Translations under genes and position numbers: made by a program
From: Archilochus colubris
Lineage: Eukaryota > Chordata > Aves > Apodiformes > Trochilidae
Reading direction: 5' to 3'
Length of the DNA stretch: 64,000 nt
NCBI GenBank assembly: GCA_023079485.1
Contig: CM041103.1
Coordinates: forward strand, 10,148,503-10,212,502
Notes under the pieces: model-generated
The model's database searches: none
Told to the model about the DNA's origin: nothing
The model's input: only the letters and a program-made list of their open reading frames with translations
Shown here: in pieces, positions 60,901 through 64,000 of the stretch
Numbering within the stretch: position 1 is the stretch's first letter
Layout: each line of letters opens with the position of its first letter

Positions 60901-61453
60901 GACAGTAAGCATACCAAGAACATCGAGTTTATTTACTAATAACCACAGGCTGCACCTTATAATCAAAACAGGAGAGATTTTTTTCTCTCTTGCAGGGTAA
61001 GATGAAGCAGAAGCTGGGCAGCAAGGAAGAAAGAGCAGCGAGCTCTAAACAAAACAGAATAAATGCTGAGTTAGTAACAGTCATCCCTATTAATCACCCA
61101 GTCACAACTGCAGCCTTGTTACGCAGGAGCTTTCAAAAGGCTCATCTGCCCTTCAGTTTACAGGGGGTTAGAAGTTGTGCAGAAGCTCAAACTTCACCAG
61201 TGATTCCCCAGCTAAGATGTACTCCATCATCTTTCTTACAGACTGCAGGCACAGACACCTGACAGGCACTGGCAAGGCTTCAAGAGGATAAAATCAACAT
61301 GGAAAAAATATCAGTATGCATCTCCAGCACACACTGCCCAACTGCCTCAGTCCAAGACAGCAGCTGCTGCTAGGAGGAGACAATCATATCATATTCTTAC
61401 CTTTGCAGCATGTGGTATCTCATTTCCTGACTCTGCTCTGCAGAATCCTCCAT
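842..61453 (-). CDS. ACACA: Acetyl-CoA carboxylase 1 (ACC-alpha), 43 coding exons, 3' end outside window
   Basis: The gene encodes the cytosolic, biotin-dependent enzyme that makes malonyl-CoA from acetyl-CoA, bicarbonate and ATP, the committed step of fatty acid synthesis. The joined exons give 1798 codons with no stop. Domain order is: regulatory N-terminus (1-58), biotin carboxylase (about 59-560, with ATP-grasp about 217-408), biotin carboxyl carrier (about 687-761), central domain (about 820-1500), and the start of the carboxyltransferase (from about 1518). Key residues are all present: the glycine-rich ATP loop [10 protein letters not shown], Arg383 in [11 protein letters not shown], biotinyl Lys728 in VMKM, and Arg1765 of the CoA site. 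It is ACACA and not ACACB because of the segment [13 protein letters not shown], the [14 protein letters not shown] region and the spacing, which is colinear with human ACACA at a constant offset of 58. About 490 C-terminal residues lie to the left of position 842. The alternative 75-residue N-terminal exon is beyond 64000. All introns are GT-AG except one GC-AG. Confidence 0.97.
1156..1222. repeat. ATT trinucleotide tract followed by A-run and GA repeat
   Basis: An imperfect (TTA)n tract spans 1156-1192, then a run of A and (GA)n to 1222. It is intronic simple sequence. Confidence 0.9.
1452..1572 (-). CDS. ACACA: ACACA exon, carboxyltransferase
   Basis: Encodes residues 1721-1761: [20 protein letters not shown] and [20 protein letters not shown]. 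Thr replaces Ser of human AGESSLAY. Acceptor CCTCAG, donor GTAATC. Confidence 0.97.
2184..2281 (-). CDS. ACACA: ACACA exon, carboxyltransferase
   Basis: Encodes residues 1689-1720: [20 protein letters not shown] then [12 protein letters not shown]. Ser replaces Glu of human EDEGES. Acceptor CTGCAG, donor GTAAGC. Confidence 0.96.
2622..2891 (-). CDS. ACACA: ACACA exon, carboxyltransferase N-terminal core
   Basis: Encodes residues 1599-1688, the longest exon in the window. It includes [37 protein letters not shown] and [15 protein letters not shown]. These form part of the N-terminal carboxyltransferase fold. Acceptor TTGCAG, donor GTAAGA. Confidence 0.97.
8089..8113. repeat. (GT)n microsatellite, 12 units
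   Basis: A perfect GT dinucleotide tract in the 10.3-kb intron. Likely polymorphic in length. Confidence 0.95.
8589..8606. repeat. (GGAT)n tetranucleotide repeat
   Basis: About four and a half GGAT units in the 10.3-kb intron. Confidence 0.9.
9661..9720. repeat. A/C-rich repeat of the ACCAAA type
   Basis: A 60-bp tract of degenerate ACCAAA and CAAAA units without any G until near its end. It is low-complexity intronic sequence and may be the tail of a decayed element. Confidence 0.75.
12688..12706. repeat. (CAG)n, 6 units
   Basis: Six perfect CAG units in an intron, non-coding on both strands. Confidence 0.9.
13190..13336 (-). CDS. ACACA: ACACA exon, start of carboxyltransferase; ends at a GC donor
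   Basis: Encodes residues 1550-1598: [20 protein letters not shown] and [20 protein letters not shown]. The exon ends after GAG and the intron begins GCAAGT, not GT. No nearby GT keeps the reading frame, so a GC-AG intron is the only consistent reading. GHMNDH replaces human ESMSTQ. Confidence 0.95.
13924..14079 (-). CDS. ACACA: ACACA exon, lead-in to carboxyltransferase
   Basis: Encodes residues 1498-1549: [20 protein letters not shown] and [20 protein letters not shown]. Conservative changes from human are TSYVYD for TTYIYD. The donor is GTAAGT. Confidence 0.97.
14080..16458 (-). other. ACACA: ACACA intron, 2.4 kb
   Basis: Mostly AT-rich intronic sequence with an A-run near 14159-14171 and a short CTG repeat. 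Nothing else is recognised. The smaller neighbouring intron at 13337-13923 is likewise empty. Confidence 0.8.
15813..15828. repeat. (CTG)n, 5 units
   Basis: Five CTG units in the intron between the exons at 16459 and 14079. Confidence 0.85.
16459..16662 (-). CDS. ACACA: ACACA exon, end of central domain
   Basis: Encodes residues 1430-1497: [20 protein letters not shown] and [20 protein letters not shown]. Gly replaces the Ala of human SRTAQ. Acceptor TTGAAG, donor GTACGG. Confidence 0.97.
16663..18487 (-). other. ACACA: ACACA intron, 1.8 kb, with a candidate conserved non-coding stretch
   Basis: The part near the upstream end of the plus strand (16680-17100) is GC-richer, while 17140-18060 is AT-rich, repeat-poor and rich in homeodomain- and POU-like motifs such as TTTATGCATC. 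The latter may be regulatory. There is no exon in it. Confidence 0.6.
18488..18643 (-). CDS. ACACA: ACACA exon, central domain
   Basis: Encodes residues 1378-1429: [20 protein letters not shown] and [18 protein letters not shown]. It matches human as remembered. Acceptor GGCAG, donor GTATGA. Confidence 0.97.
19136..19351 (-). CDS. ACACA: ACACA exon, central domain
   Basis: Encodes residues 1306-1377, including [35 protein letters not shown] and [12 protein letters not shown]. It matches human as remembered. The donor is GTGAGT. Confidence 0.97.
19940..19981 (-). CDS. ACACA: ACACA short exon (14 codons), central domain
   Basis: Encodes residues 1292-1305: [14 protein letters not shown]. It matches human as remembered. 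The acceptor is GACAG and the donor GTAATT. Confidence 0.95.
22466..22510 (-). CDS. ACACA: ACACA short exon (15 codons), central domain
   Basis: Encodes residues 1277-1291: [15 protein letters not shown]. Gln replaces Arg in human DRRFH. Acceptor TGTAAG, donor GTAAGT. As I recall, ACACB lacks this insert, so its presence supports ACACA. Confidence 0.95.
22819..22875 (-). CDS. ACACA: ACACA short exon, central domain
   Basis: Encodes residues 1258-1276: [19 protein letters not shown]. The first seven residues diverge from human KATLVDHG while [12 protein letters not shown] is unchanged. Acceptor TTACAG, donor GTACTT. Confidence 0.95.
22876..24966 (-). other. ACACA: ACACA intron, 2.1 kb
   Basis: Contains the two-copy duplication at 24272-24336 and a pyrimidine-rich stretch at about 24066-24105. 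Nothing else is recognised. The 308-bp intron at 22511-22818 shows only A/T-rich sequence. Confidence 0.75.
24272..24336. repeat. Two-copy tandem duplication, about 34 bp per unit
   Basis: CTGGGAAATGAAGTT is followed by a short A-run, GCA and a T-run, and the same string recurs one unit later with only a few changes. The copies are so similar that the duplication looks recent. Confidence 0.85.
24967..25074 (-). CDS. ACACA: ACACA exon, variable central segment
   Basis: Encodes residues 1222-1257: [20 protein letters not shown] then [16 protein letters not shown]. It is the exon most different from human (TSRE for [12 protein letters not shown] for DCDIEDDR, SK for QN), but length and phase are kept. 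Confidence 0.95.
25075..26800 (-). other. ACACA: Two ACACA introns, 1.0 and 0.6 kb
   Basis: The introns are 25075-26084 and 26182-26800. I see no repeats or genes in them. Confidence 0.75.
26085..26181 (-). CDS. ACACA: ACACA exon, phosphorylated central loop
   Basis: Encodes residues 1189-1221: [20 protein letters not shown] then [12 protein letters not shown]. The two Ser-Pro sites match human Ser1259 and Ser1263. Cys replaces Ser in human CFSDS. The donor is GTACAG. Confidence 0.97.
26801..26944 (-). CDS. ACACA: ACACA exon, Ser1201-type phosphorylation region
   Basis: Encodes residues 1141-1188: [18 protein letters not shown] and [17 protein letters not shown]. Ser1143 matches human Ser1201 (rat Ser1200) in an R-M-S context. 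Val replaces Thr of human GMTHVAS. The donor GTAGGT splits an Arg codon. Confidence 0.97.
26945..29105 (-). other. ACACA: ACACA intron downstream of the microexon, 2.2 kb
   Basis: No repeat family or gene is recognised. Sequence near 29020-29105 next to the microexon donor is AT-rich and could hold splicing enhancers, but no specific motif stands out. Confidence 0.7.
29106..29129 (-). CDS. ACACA: ACACA 24-nt microexon (GNIPTLN) next to the Ser1201 site
   Basis: Bounded by ACAG and GTATGG, it adds eight residues (R)GNIPTLN(R) at 1133-1140. Skipping it keeps the frame: upstream AG plus downstream A still makes Arg, giving SHPNRMSFSS. In rat an mRNA form with or without an eight-residue insert next to Ser1200 is known, so a cassette exon is likely. 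Intron sequence on the other side of it is 2.2 kb. Confidence 0.93.
31877..31904. repeat. Perfect two-copy 14-bp tandem repeat
   Basis: CACTAGCAATCCAA occurs twice head to tail with no mismatch. Confidence 0.9.
34817..34838 (+). repeat. G-rich tract with quadruplex potential
   Basis: The plus strand has a run of eight G, then GG, then GGGG and GGG within 22 bp. Four G-tracts could fold into a quadruplex on the strand that serves as template for ACACA. Confidence 0.5.
35782..35879. repeat. Two-copy tandem duplication, 49 bp per unit
   Basis: Both units begin AAAACT, share CAATGAATCCA and end near CTGCT. They differ at roughly a quarter of positions, so the duplication is old. It lies 170 bp downstream of the exon that precedes the microexon intron. 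Confidence 0.75.
36052..36170 (-). CDS. ACACA: ACACA exon, upstream neighbour of the microexon
   Basis: Encodes residues 1094-1132: [20 protein letters not shown] and [15 protein letters not shown], then AG of a split Arg codon. The donor is GTCAGA. The 6.9-kb intron that follows leads to the 24-nt microexon. Confidence 0.97.
36613..36702 (-). CDS. ACACA: ACACA exon, central domain
   Basis: Encodes residues 1064-1093: [20 protein letters not shown] then [10 protein letters not shown]. It matches human as remembered. Acceptor TTCTAG, donor GTAAGT. Confidence 0.97.
36850..37045 (-). mobile_element. CR1 LINE fragment (avian type), 3' end
   Basis: The plus strand reads as an antisense CR1: ATCATAGAACTGTAAAACAT, then GCTGGAAGGGACTCACAAG, then AAACCATGTGACC, CTTGAACTCTAAGAGTCTTGG and CAGTGAAGAGCC. 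This order follows the 3' part of avian CR1 consensus sequences as I remember them. It is diverged and lacks any ORF. It sits between two ACACA exons. Confidence 0.7.
37200..37313 (-). CDS. ACACA: ACACA exon, central domain
   Basis: Encodes residues 1026-1063: [20 protein letters not shown] then [18 protein letters not shown]. It matches human as remembered. The donor is GTATCC, one of the weaker GT donors in the gene. Confidence 0.97.
37314..38834 (-). other. ACACA: ACACA intron, 1.5 kb, with ancient CR1 fragment
   Basis: Apart from the CR1-like fragment at 38468-38570, no feature is recognised. The neighbouring introns at 36171-36612 and 36703-37199 hold only the avian CR1 fragment. Confidence 0.75.
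38468..38570 (-). mobile_element. Ancient CR1-like LINE fragment
   Basis: The plus strand contains TCACAGACTATAAAGCCAGA, then AGGAACCACAGAGAACATG, ACACAGGCTACTCTCAGTTA and ACTCCTACATGAGCC. This resembles the antisense 3' end of CR1 subfamilies that are common in turtles and crocodilians. It would be an old insertion predating birds. The assignment is from memory and needs a repeat library. Confidence 0.5.
38835..38948 (-). CDS. ACACA: ACACA exon, central domain
   Basis: Encodes residues 988-1025: [20 protein letters not shown] then [18 protein letters not shown]. The donor is GTAAGG. It is preceded by a 3.2-kb intron containing a CpG-rich block. Confidence 0.97.
39275..39330. repeat. A/C-rich low-complexity tract
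   Basis: A stretch of A and C runs with almost no G, in the 3.2-kb intron. Nothing else is recognisable there. Confidence 0.7.
40270..40930. promoter_or_regulatory. Intronic CpG-rich block, possible internal promoter or enhancer
   Basis: By eye there are about three dozen CpG in some 660 bp, whereas the surrounding intron has very few. It includes AAAATGGCGCC (40491-40501, YY1-like), TTTCCCGC (40506-40513, E2F-like) and CCAAT-type and CRE-half motifs. It lies in the middle of the 3.2-kb intron between the exons at 42108 and 38948. No conserved ORF is visible in it. Confidence 0.4.
42108..42232 (-). CDS. ACACA: ACACA exon, central domain
   Basis: Encodes residues 946-987: [20 protein letters not shown] and [17 protein letters not shown]. 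Differences from human are FTLR for FALR and NAVL for NTVL. The donor is GTAAGT. Confidence 0.97.
43085..43173 (-). CDS. ACACA: ACACA exon, central domain
   Basis: Encodes residues 916-945: [20 protein letters not shown] then [10 protein letters not shown]. His replaces Asn of human QFQNG. The donor GTGAGT splits a Gly codon after its first base. Confidence 0.97.
43337..43437 (-). CDS. ACACA: ACACA exon, central domain
   Basis: Encodes residues 883-915: [18 protein letters not shown] and [13 protein letters not shown]. It matches human as remembered. The donor GTGAGC splits an Arg codon. Confidence 0.97.
43684..43872 (-). CDS. ACACA: ACACA exon, central domain
   Basis: Encodes residues 820-882, including [20 protein letters not shown] and [15 protein letters not shown]. 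Gly replaces the Asp of human KDWVERL. The donor is GTGATC. Confidence 0.97.
44345..44491 (-). CDS. ACACA: ACACA exon, start of central region
   Basis: Encodes residues 771-819: [20 protein letters not shown] and [15 protein letters not shown]. This is the beginning of the BCCP-to-central-domain transition of eukaryotic ACC. Confidence 0.97.
45304..45438 (-). CDS. ACACA: ACACA exon, biotinyl-lysine
   Basis: Encodes residues 726-770 and begins [20 protein letters not shown]. Lys728 (human Lys786) is the residue that carries biotin, modified by holocarboxylase synthetase. The end of the exon, [15 protein letters not shown], differs from human at several conservative sites. Confidence 0.97.
46718..46868 (-). 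CDS. ACACA: ACACA exon, start of biotin carboxyl carrier domain
   Basis: Encodes residues 675-725, with [29 protein letters not shown] and [13 protein letters not shown]. The exon stops just before the biotinylation motif, so that motif is split by an intron in phase 0. Confidence 0.97.
47778..47923 (-). CDS. ACACA: ACACA exon, BC-BCCP linker
   Basis: Encodes residues 627-674: [20 protein letters not shown] and [16 protein letters not shown]. The text NNSC replaces human NGSC. The segment is characteristic of ACACA rather than ACACB. Confidence 0.97.
48991..49072 (-). CDS. ACACA: ACACA exon, BC-BCCP linker
   Basis: Encodes residues 599-626: [20 protein letters not shown] and GRKYVLK, with Arg for human Val in EGVKYVLK. 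The donor is GTATGA. Confidence 0.96.
49936..50039 (-). CDS. ACACA: ACACA exon, linker after biotin carboxylase
   Basis: Encodes residues 565-598, including [22 protein letters not shown] replaces the human SL before RNSVSN. The acceptor follows GATTTTTAG and the donor is GTAAAA. Confidence 0.96.
50536..50686 (-). CDS. ACACA: ACACA exon, end of biotin carboxylase
   Basis: Encodes residues 514-564, with [19 protein letters not shown] and [14 protein letters not shown]. Gln replaces the Met of human FQMNRID. This closes the biotin carboxylase domain. Confidence 0.97.
51493..51656 (-). CDS. ACACA: ACACA exon, biotin carboxylase C-terminal subdomain
   Basis: Encodes residues 460-513: [19 protein letters not shown] and [14 protein letters not shown]. 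As remembered, it matches human throughout. The donor GTAAGT splits a Ser codon after TC. Confidence 0.97.
51942..52103 (-). CDS. ACACA: ACACA exon, biotin carboxylase C-terminal subdomain
   Basis: Encodes residues 406-459, from [18 protein letters not shown] to RITSENPDE. Small differences from human (DGDIDF for DSPIDF, PSPRG for PCPRG) are in a surface loop. Acceptor CCTCAG, donor GTGAGT. Confidence 0.97.
53359..53529 (-). CDS. ACACA: ACACA exon, biotin carboxylase catalytic site
   Basis: Encodes residues 349-405 with [18 protein letters not shown]. Arg383 matches the human active-site Arg441, and the QVEHP motif is intact. The whole exon matches human as remembered. Confidence 0.97.
54070..54279 (-). 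CDS. ACACA: ACACA exon, ATP-grasp core
   Basis: Encodes residues 279-348, including [19 protein letters not shown] and [16 protein letters not shown]. These are near-invariant biotin carboxylase segments that line the ATP and bicarbonate site. The donor GTGAGA follows a complete Gln codon. Confidence 0.97.
54764..54874 (-). CDS. ACACA: ACACA exon, ATP-grasp glycine-rich loop
   Basis: Encodes residues 242-278. It carries [20 protein letters not shown], which holds the ATP-binding Lys and glycine-rich loop of the ATP-grasp fold. Donor GTAACT, acceptor CATCAG. Confidence 0.97.
55610..55716 (-). CDS. ACACA: ACACA exon, biotin carboxylase, ATP-grasp start
   Basis: Encodes residues 206-241, including [20 protein letters not shown]. 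This is one of the more variable biotin carboxylase exons: WEENDFQK here against WQENDFSK in human. The donor is GTAGGT after a complete Arg codon. Confidence 0.96.
56290..56388 (-). CDS. ACACA: ACACA exon, biotin carboxylase
   Basis: Encodes residues 173-205: [17 protein letters not shown] and PTLPWSGSG. As remembered, this is identical to human ACACA and differs from ACACB (which has SEAMW), supporting the paralogue call. Both ends split Gly codons. Confidence 0.97.
56836..56917 (-). CDS. ACACA: ACACA exon, biotin carboxylase
   Basis: Encodes residues 146-172, with [19 protein letters not shown]. His appears where human has Leu before KNGIAFM. The donor GTGAGG splits a Gly codon after its first base. 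Confidence 0.97.
57279..57388 (-). CDS. ACACA: ACACA exon, biotin carboxylase
   Basis: Encodes residues 109-145, including the [18 protein letters not shown] segment typical of eukaryotic biotin carboxylase. Acceptor TTGCAG, donor GTGAGA after a complete Gln codon. Confidence 0.97.
57621..57759 (-). CDS. ACACA: ACACA exon, biotin carboxylase N-terminal subdomain
   Basis: Encodes residues 63-108, beginning [16 protein letters not shown], the conserved Rossmann-like start of the biotin carboxylase domain. It is identical to the human protein as I recall it. Acceptor CTCAG, donor GTGAGT; the last Glu codon is split with the next exon. Confidence 0.97.
57979..58111 (-). CDS. ACACA: ACACA exon, AMPK-site serine and start of biotin carboxylase lead-in
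   Basis: Encodes residues 18-62 and includes [17 protein letters not shown]. Ser22 matches human Ser80 (rat Ser79), the inhibitory AMPK site, with Arg at -4 and Leu at +4. The acceptor is TTAG before G, which completes an Arg codon; the donor is GTAAGT. This is the first exon shared by all ACACA N-terminal forms. Confidence 0.97.
58112..61400 (-). other. ACACA: ACACA intron between alternative first exon and shared exon, 3.3 kb
   Basis: Contains the solo LTR at 58831-59153. AATAAA-like strings on the minus strand near 60680-60725 do not mark any visible gene. The usual 75-residue N-terminal exon is not in this intron. Confidence 0.75.
58831..59153 (-). mobile_element. Solo LTR of an endogenous retrovirus, 323 bp, with 6-bp target duplication
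   Basis: The element begins TGTAG and ends CTACA on the plus strand and is flanked on both sides by CCCAGG (58825-58830 and 59154-59159). TG...CA ends plus a 6-bp duplication fit an ERV2/ERVK-like (beta- or alpha-retrovirus-like) LTR; no internal retroviral genes adjoin it. The minus-strand reading has CCAATAAAAGG (59025-59035), which could be its promoter or poly(A) signal, so its sense strand is probably minus, the same as ACACA. It lies about 720 bp upstream of the shared AMPK-site exon. Confidence 0.68.
61401..61453 (-). CDS. ACACA: ACACA alternative first coding exon (promoter-III type N-terminus)
   Basis: This exon encodes [17 protein letters not shown] plus the first two bases of an Arg codon, then a GTAAGA donor. 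The mammalian promoter-III isoform (exon 5A), as I recall it, begins MEGSPEENKEMRYYMLQ: same length, same ending and same phase. The start is well fixed: A at -3, G at +4, and an in-frame TGA only three codons upstream (61460-61462). In mammals this exon replaces the first 75 residues of the main form. Ser22, the AMPK-site serine, is in the next exon and so is kept. Confidence 0.88.
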
Positions 61454-61990
61454 GCTGTCTCACTGAAGGAATTAAGGATTTCGGGCTCGCTTAGGACTCG
61501 TCTAGTGGAGCTGCTGCTAGTTTATTTTTTTCAATACTGCAGCTCAAAGCCCAGCAGGAGAAAGCTGCAAAGAGCCTCTTGCACTCATGGCGTTCTCCTT
61601 GAAGCAGTGGCACTTCCCAGATTGCTTCAATCTCTTAACCTTTGTCCCTTGCTTTCCACCAGCCCTCTCTCCCAGTCACTCTTCCTGTGACGCAGCATGC
61701 AGAGAGAGGGGAGCAGCTTCCCCCTCCTGCATTCAGAGCAAAGCAGCTGATCAGGAAAGAGAGAAAATGATCTCCAGGTTACGTAATGAGGCTTAGCACA
61801 CAGCCCCGGGGCTGCACCACCACCGACACCACCGGGGCAGCTCCCAGCCAGGGGGGTGTCGGTGAGGAAGCAGAGGCTGCACAGCTTCCCCCGGAGCTCC
61901 TCCAGCATCCCCGGCCCTGCAGCACTGCCCCGAGCAGGAGCCAGAGCAAAGCAGCAACCCCGGGGCACAGAGAGCCTGGAGAACTGACTC
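61454..61990 (-). promoter_or_regulatory. ACACA: Candidate 5' UTR and promoter of the alternative first exon (PIII type)
   Basis: This is the sequence just upstream of the Met at 61453 on the minus strand. It holds a DR1-type nuclear receptor site (GGGACA-A-AGGTTA, minus strand, 61636-61648), a palindromic TTACGTAA (61779-61786) and a GC-rich block (61793-61985). I see no convincing TATA box, and the transcription start cannot be fixed. The 5' UTR boundary is unknown, so motifs near the Met could be transcribed. Confidence 0.4.
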
Positions 61991-64000
61991 GATATGGAGA
62001 AATGGATGTCAGACTCTCAGGGGAGGTGGGGTGGTGACAAGGAAAGCATTTCCAGGGCTGCAAAGCAAGTGAGAGGCACAGCTGGGACAGGTAGACAGAG
62101 CACAGAGCTGACCCAGACGGGAGACAACAGACGAGACCAGAGAGCTGCTGGGGAGAGCCTGCACAATCCACTGCCAGTTTTCTGTCTTTTTTCATCTATA
62201 AACTGGAGCTGAGATCACTCTGAGTGCTGTAATTATAAATATCCTCACAAGCAAAGTGCTACAGCACTGCAGGGTCCAGCAGCATCACTGGAGAAAGGAG
62301 AGTGCTCAGTATTGAGCACACCCAAACCTGTGAATTGCCAATTTTGGGGTAATATTCTCCAATAGAGGAGAAGCAAGGGCAGCAACTGCACCAGGACACA
62401 CACACATGGATTGGAACCAGCCAGAGTAATTGGATTACATTTTTAAGTTTGAGGACATGAAGGTCTGTCCCAGCACAGAGCCACATCCAGGTAGCACAGC
62501 CTTTATCTGACAGACACACAAACTCCTGACGAGTCCAGGAGATGGAGCAGAAGCCGTGCCAGCACCTAGGAGGGGGGCAGGCAAAAAGGGAGGCAGTTCC
62601 CAGAGAAGTGTCACCTTAACGTGATGATAATGTGCACCCTGGAGCCCCGAGGGGCAAGGTGAGGGCAGGGCAGGAGATAGGGAACCAAGAATAGTCCAGG
62701 CAACATGAGCAAGGAGCGGCAGCGAGTGCCATGTGTCTGATAAAGTGCAGACAAACAATTCTGTGCGGATCCGGTTTCTCCGAGCATTGTCACAGGAGGG
62801 GACAGCGACACACGCTGGCAGTGAGGCAGGCAGAACACTGGAAATAAATCTCATCACCAGACAGCAGAGACGAGAGCGAGCAGGGCAAGAACAGAGCTTA
62901 AACAAACAGAAAAACCCAACAGCATCCATCTACCTAATAACTAAAAGCCTCTCACCTGCCAGCCTTTGCTTCCTCTCTGCAGAACTATTCAAAATACTCA
63001 CTATGAAGTACACCAAACATCTCCACTTCACTCATTTTAAAACAAAAGTATTTAATAAAAAAAAAAAAACAAAAATAAAACCACCACACCGAAACAATAT
63101 GTTCTGAAATATTTTCCAGCACTGGTTGCACTTCAAGAGGCTGCCTGTGGCACCACATCCCCAGCCCTGGCACAGATCCCTGCTCCCAGCCTGCCCAAGG
63201 GAACTCGGGCTCCCATCCTCCTGCACCTCCAGAGCCACTCTGCTCTCCCAGGATCCTGCTTCCCTCCAGGAAAGCACAAACCCACCCCTTCAGCAGCTCC
63301 AAACAAGGCATCCTGAGGGCAGAGAATTGGGAGCCTACAGAGTTCTGCTTGATAAAATCTGTGTCACTGTCTCTTCTGGCCATTACTGACACCAACAAAC
63401 CCAACAGACACAGTGCCTGCTGGAGAGTTATTTCATGTACAGTATATTCCATCCTTTTCAAAATAAAATACTTGCATAATCTACGGTTTCAGTAGATTTC
63501 CTCTGGCTTTGACCCTAATTCAGGACTAAAATTTATACACAGTATAAATGAGATTTTTCAGTTTTTGTTTCCCAAACATTTGCCTTTGCTCCAAAAATCC
63601 CTACCCACATCCCCCAATCCAAACAGTGTGACCACTGCAGCTGCAAGAAAACAAATCCTACAGCTACACACAGCTTGCTGTTAGAGGAGCAGCTTCAGCA
63701 CTGGCTAAAAATATTCATCCTGCCTTCTGCCAGCTGAATTCACTGCTCTGAGATCAATGGACAGGATCTGCTGCAGTGAAAACATGCAGCAGGCTGTGTC
63801 ACCCTGACTGATCAGCACATGCACACTACAAAGCACCTTTCCCAACCACAGCACGACTCAGAACCCAAATGGCAGCAATCCTAGGGAAAGCCATCCCTCT
63901 TCTCCAGGCCTGCTGTCAGACAAAAGCCAAGCCTGCCCAGCTCCCTCCTCTTCCAGCCTCCAAGAACAAACACCCACAGCAGCCACGTACCTGAGGCACA
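61991..64000 (-). other. ACACA: Sequence upstream of the alternative first exon
   Basis: Probably intron of the longer ACACA transcripts, since the main N-terminal exon should lie further right. An A-run is at about 63058-63070. I see no supported exon; a CAG followed by GTACGT on the minus strand at the window edge (about 63982-63993) could be a splice donor. Confidence 0.5.

Noticed and set aside
842..61453. The gene might be ACACB, the mitochondrial-associated paralogue.
   Set aside because: The presence of [13 protein letters not shown], the [15 protein letters not shown] exon, GPPSQAMW and [10 protein letters not shown], and constant colinearity with human ACACA at an offset of 58, all point to ACACA.
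62435..62929. A 164-codon minus-strand ORF.
   Set aside because: Composition is random-like with no recognisable domain, and it has no splice or promoter context. Long chance ORFs are expected in GC-richer sequence.
62985..63461. A 158-codon minus-strand ORF.
   Set aside because: No family resemblance, it ends in a low-complexity A/T run, and nothing suggests it is translated.
1..64000. CRISPR array, bacterial operon or phage-like system.
   Set aside because: There are no spaced direct repeats, ribosome-binding sites or compact gene strings; all coding sequence is exons of one vertebrate gene.

Overview
The window is vertebrate nuclear DNA, almost certainly from a bird and probably from a passerine. 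It holds one protein-coding gene, ACACA (acetyl-CoA carboxylase 1, ACC-alpha), read on the minus strand and truncated at both ends. Evidence for a bird is the compact intron structure, a CR1 LINE fragment of avian type at about 36850-37045, a second and older CR1 fragment at about 38468-38570, and a solo LTR at 58831-59153 that resembles passerine elements. The genus cannot be named from this sequence. No bacterial, plasmid, phage, CRISPR or operon-like material is present.

Layout, 5' to 3' on the minus strand (right to left): candidate promoter and 5' UTR of an alternative first exon (about 61454-61990); that first coding exon (61401-61453), which encodes a 17-residue N-terminus matching the promoter-III isoform known in mammals; the exon with the AMPK-site serine (57979-58111); the biotin carboxylase domain (57759 to about 50536); the linker and biotin carboxyl carrier domain with its biotinyl-lysine (49936-45304); the central domain (44491 to about 16459), including a 24-nt microexon at 29106-29129; and the first part of the carboxyltransferase domain (14079-842). 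The last ~490 residues and the usual 75-residue N-terminal exon lie outside the window.

I placed 43 coding exons. Every exon length equals its expected codon count, all phases join, and the total is 5394 nt (1798 codons) with no stop. Residue numbers count from the Met at 61453; adding 58 gives human ACACA isoform 1 numbering. On that basis Ser22 = human Ser80, Arg383 = Arg441, biotinyl Lys728 = Lys786 and Ser1143 = Ser1201. The gene looks intact and functional.

The rest of the window is intronic or upstream sequence: microsatellites, two CR1 fragments, one solo LTR, small tandem duplications, one CpG-rich block inside an intron (about 40270-40930), and several AT-rich stretches that may be conserved regulatory DNA. 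I found no second protein-coding gene and no RNA gene. The observations most worth following up are the conserved alternative first exon, the GC-AG intron (2892-13189), the regulated-type microexon, the solo LTR and the intronic CpG-rich block. I see no wholly new biological system.
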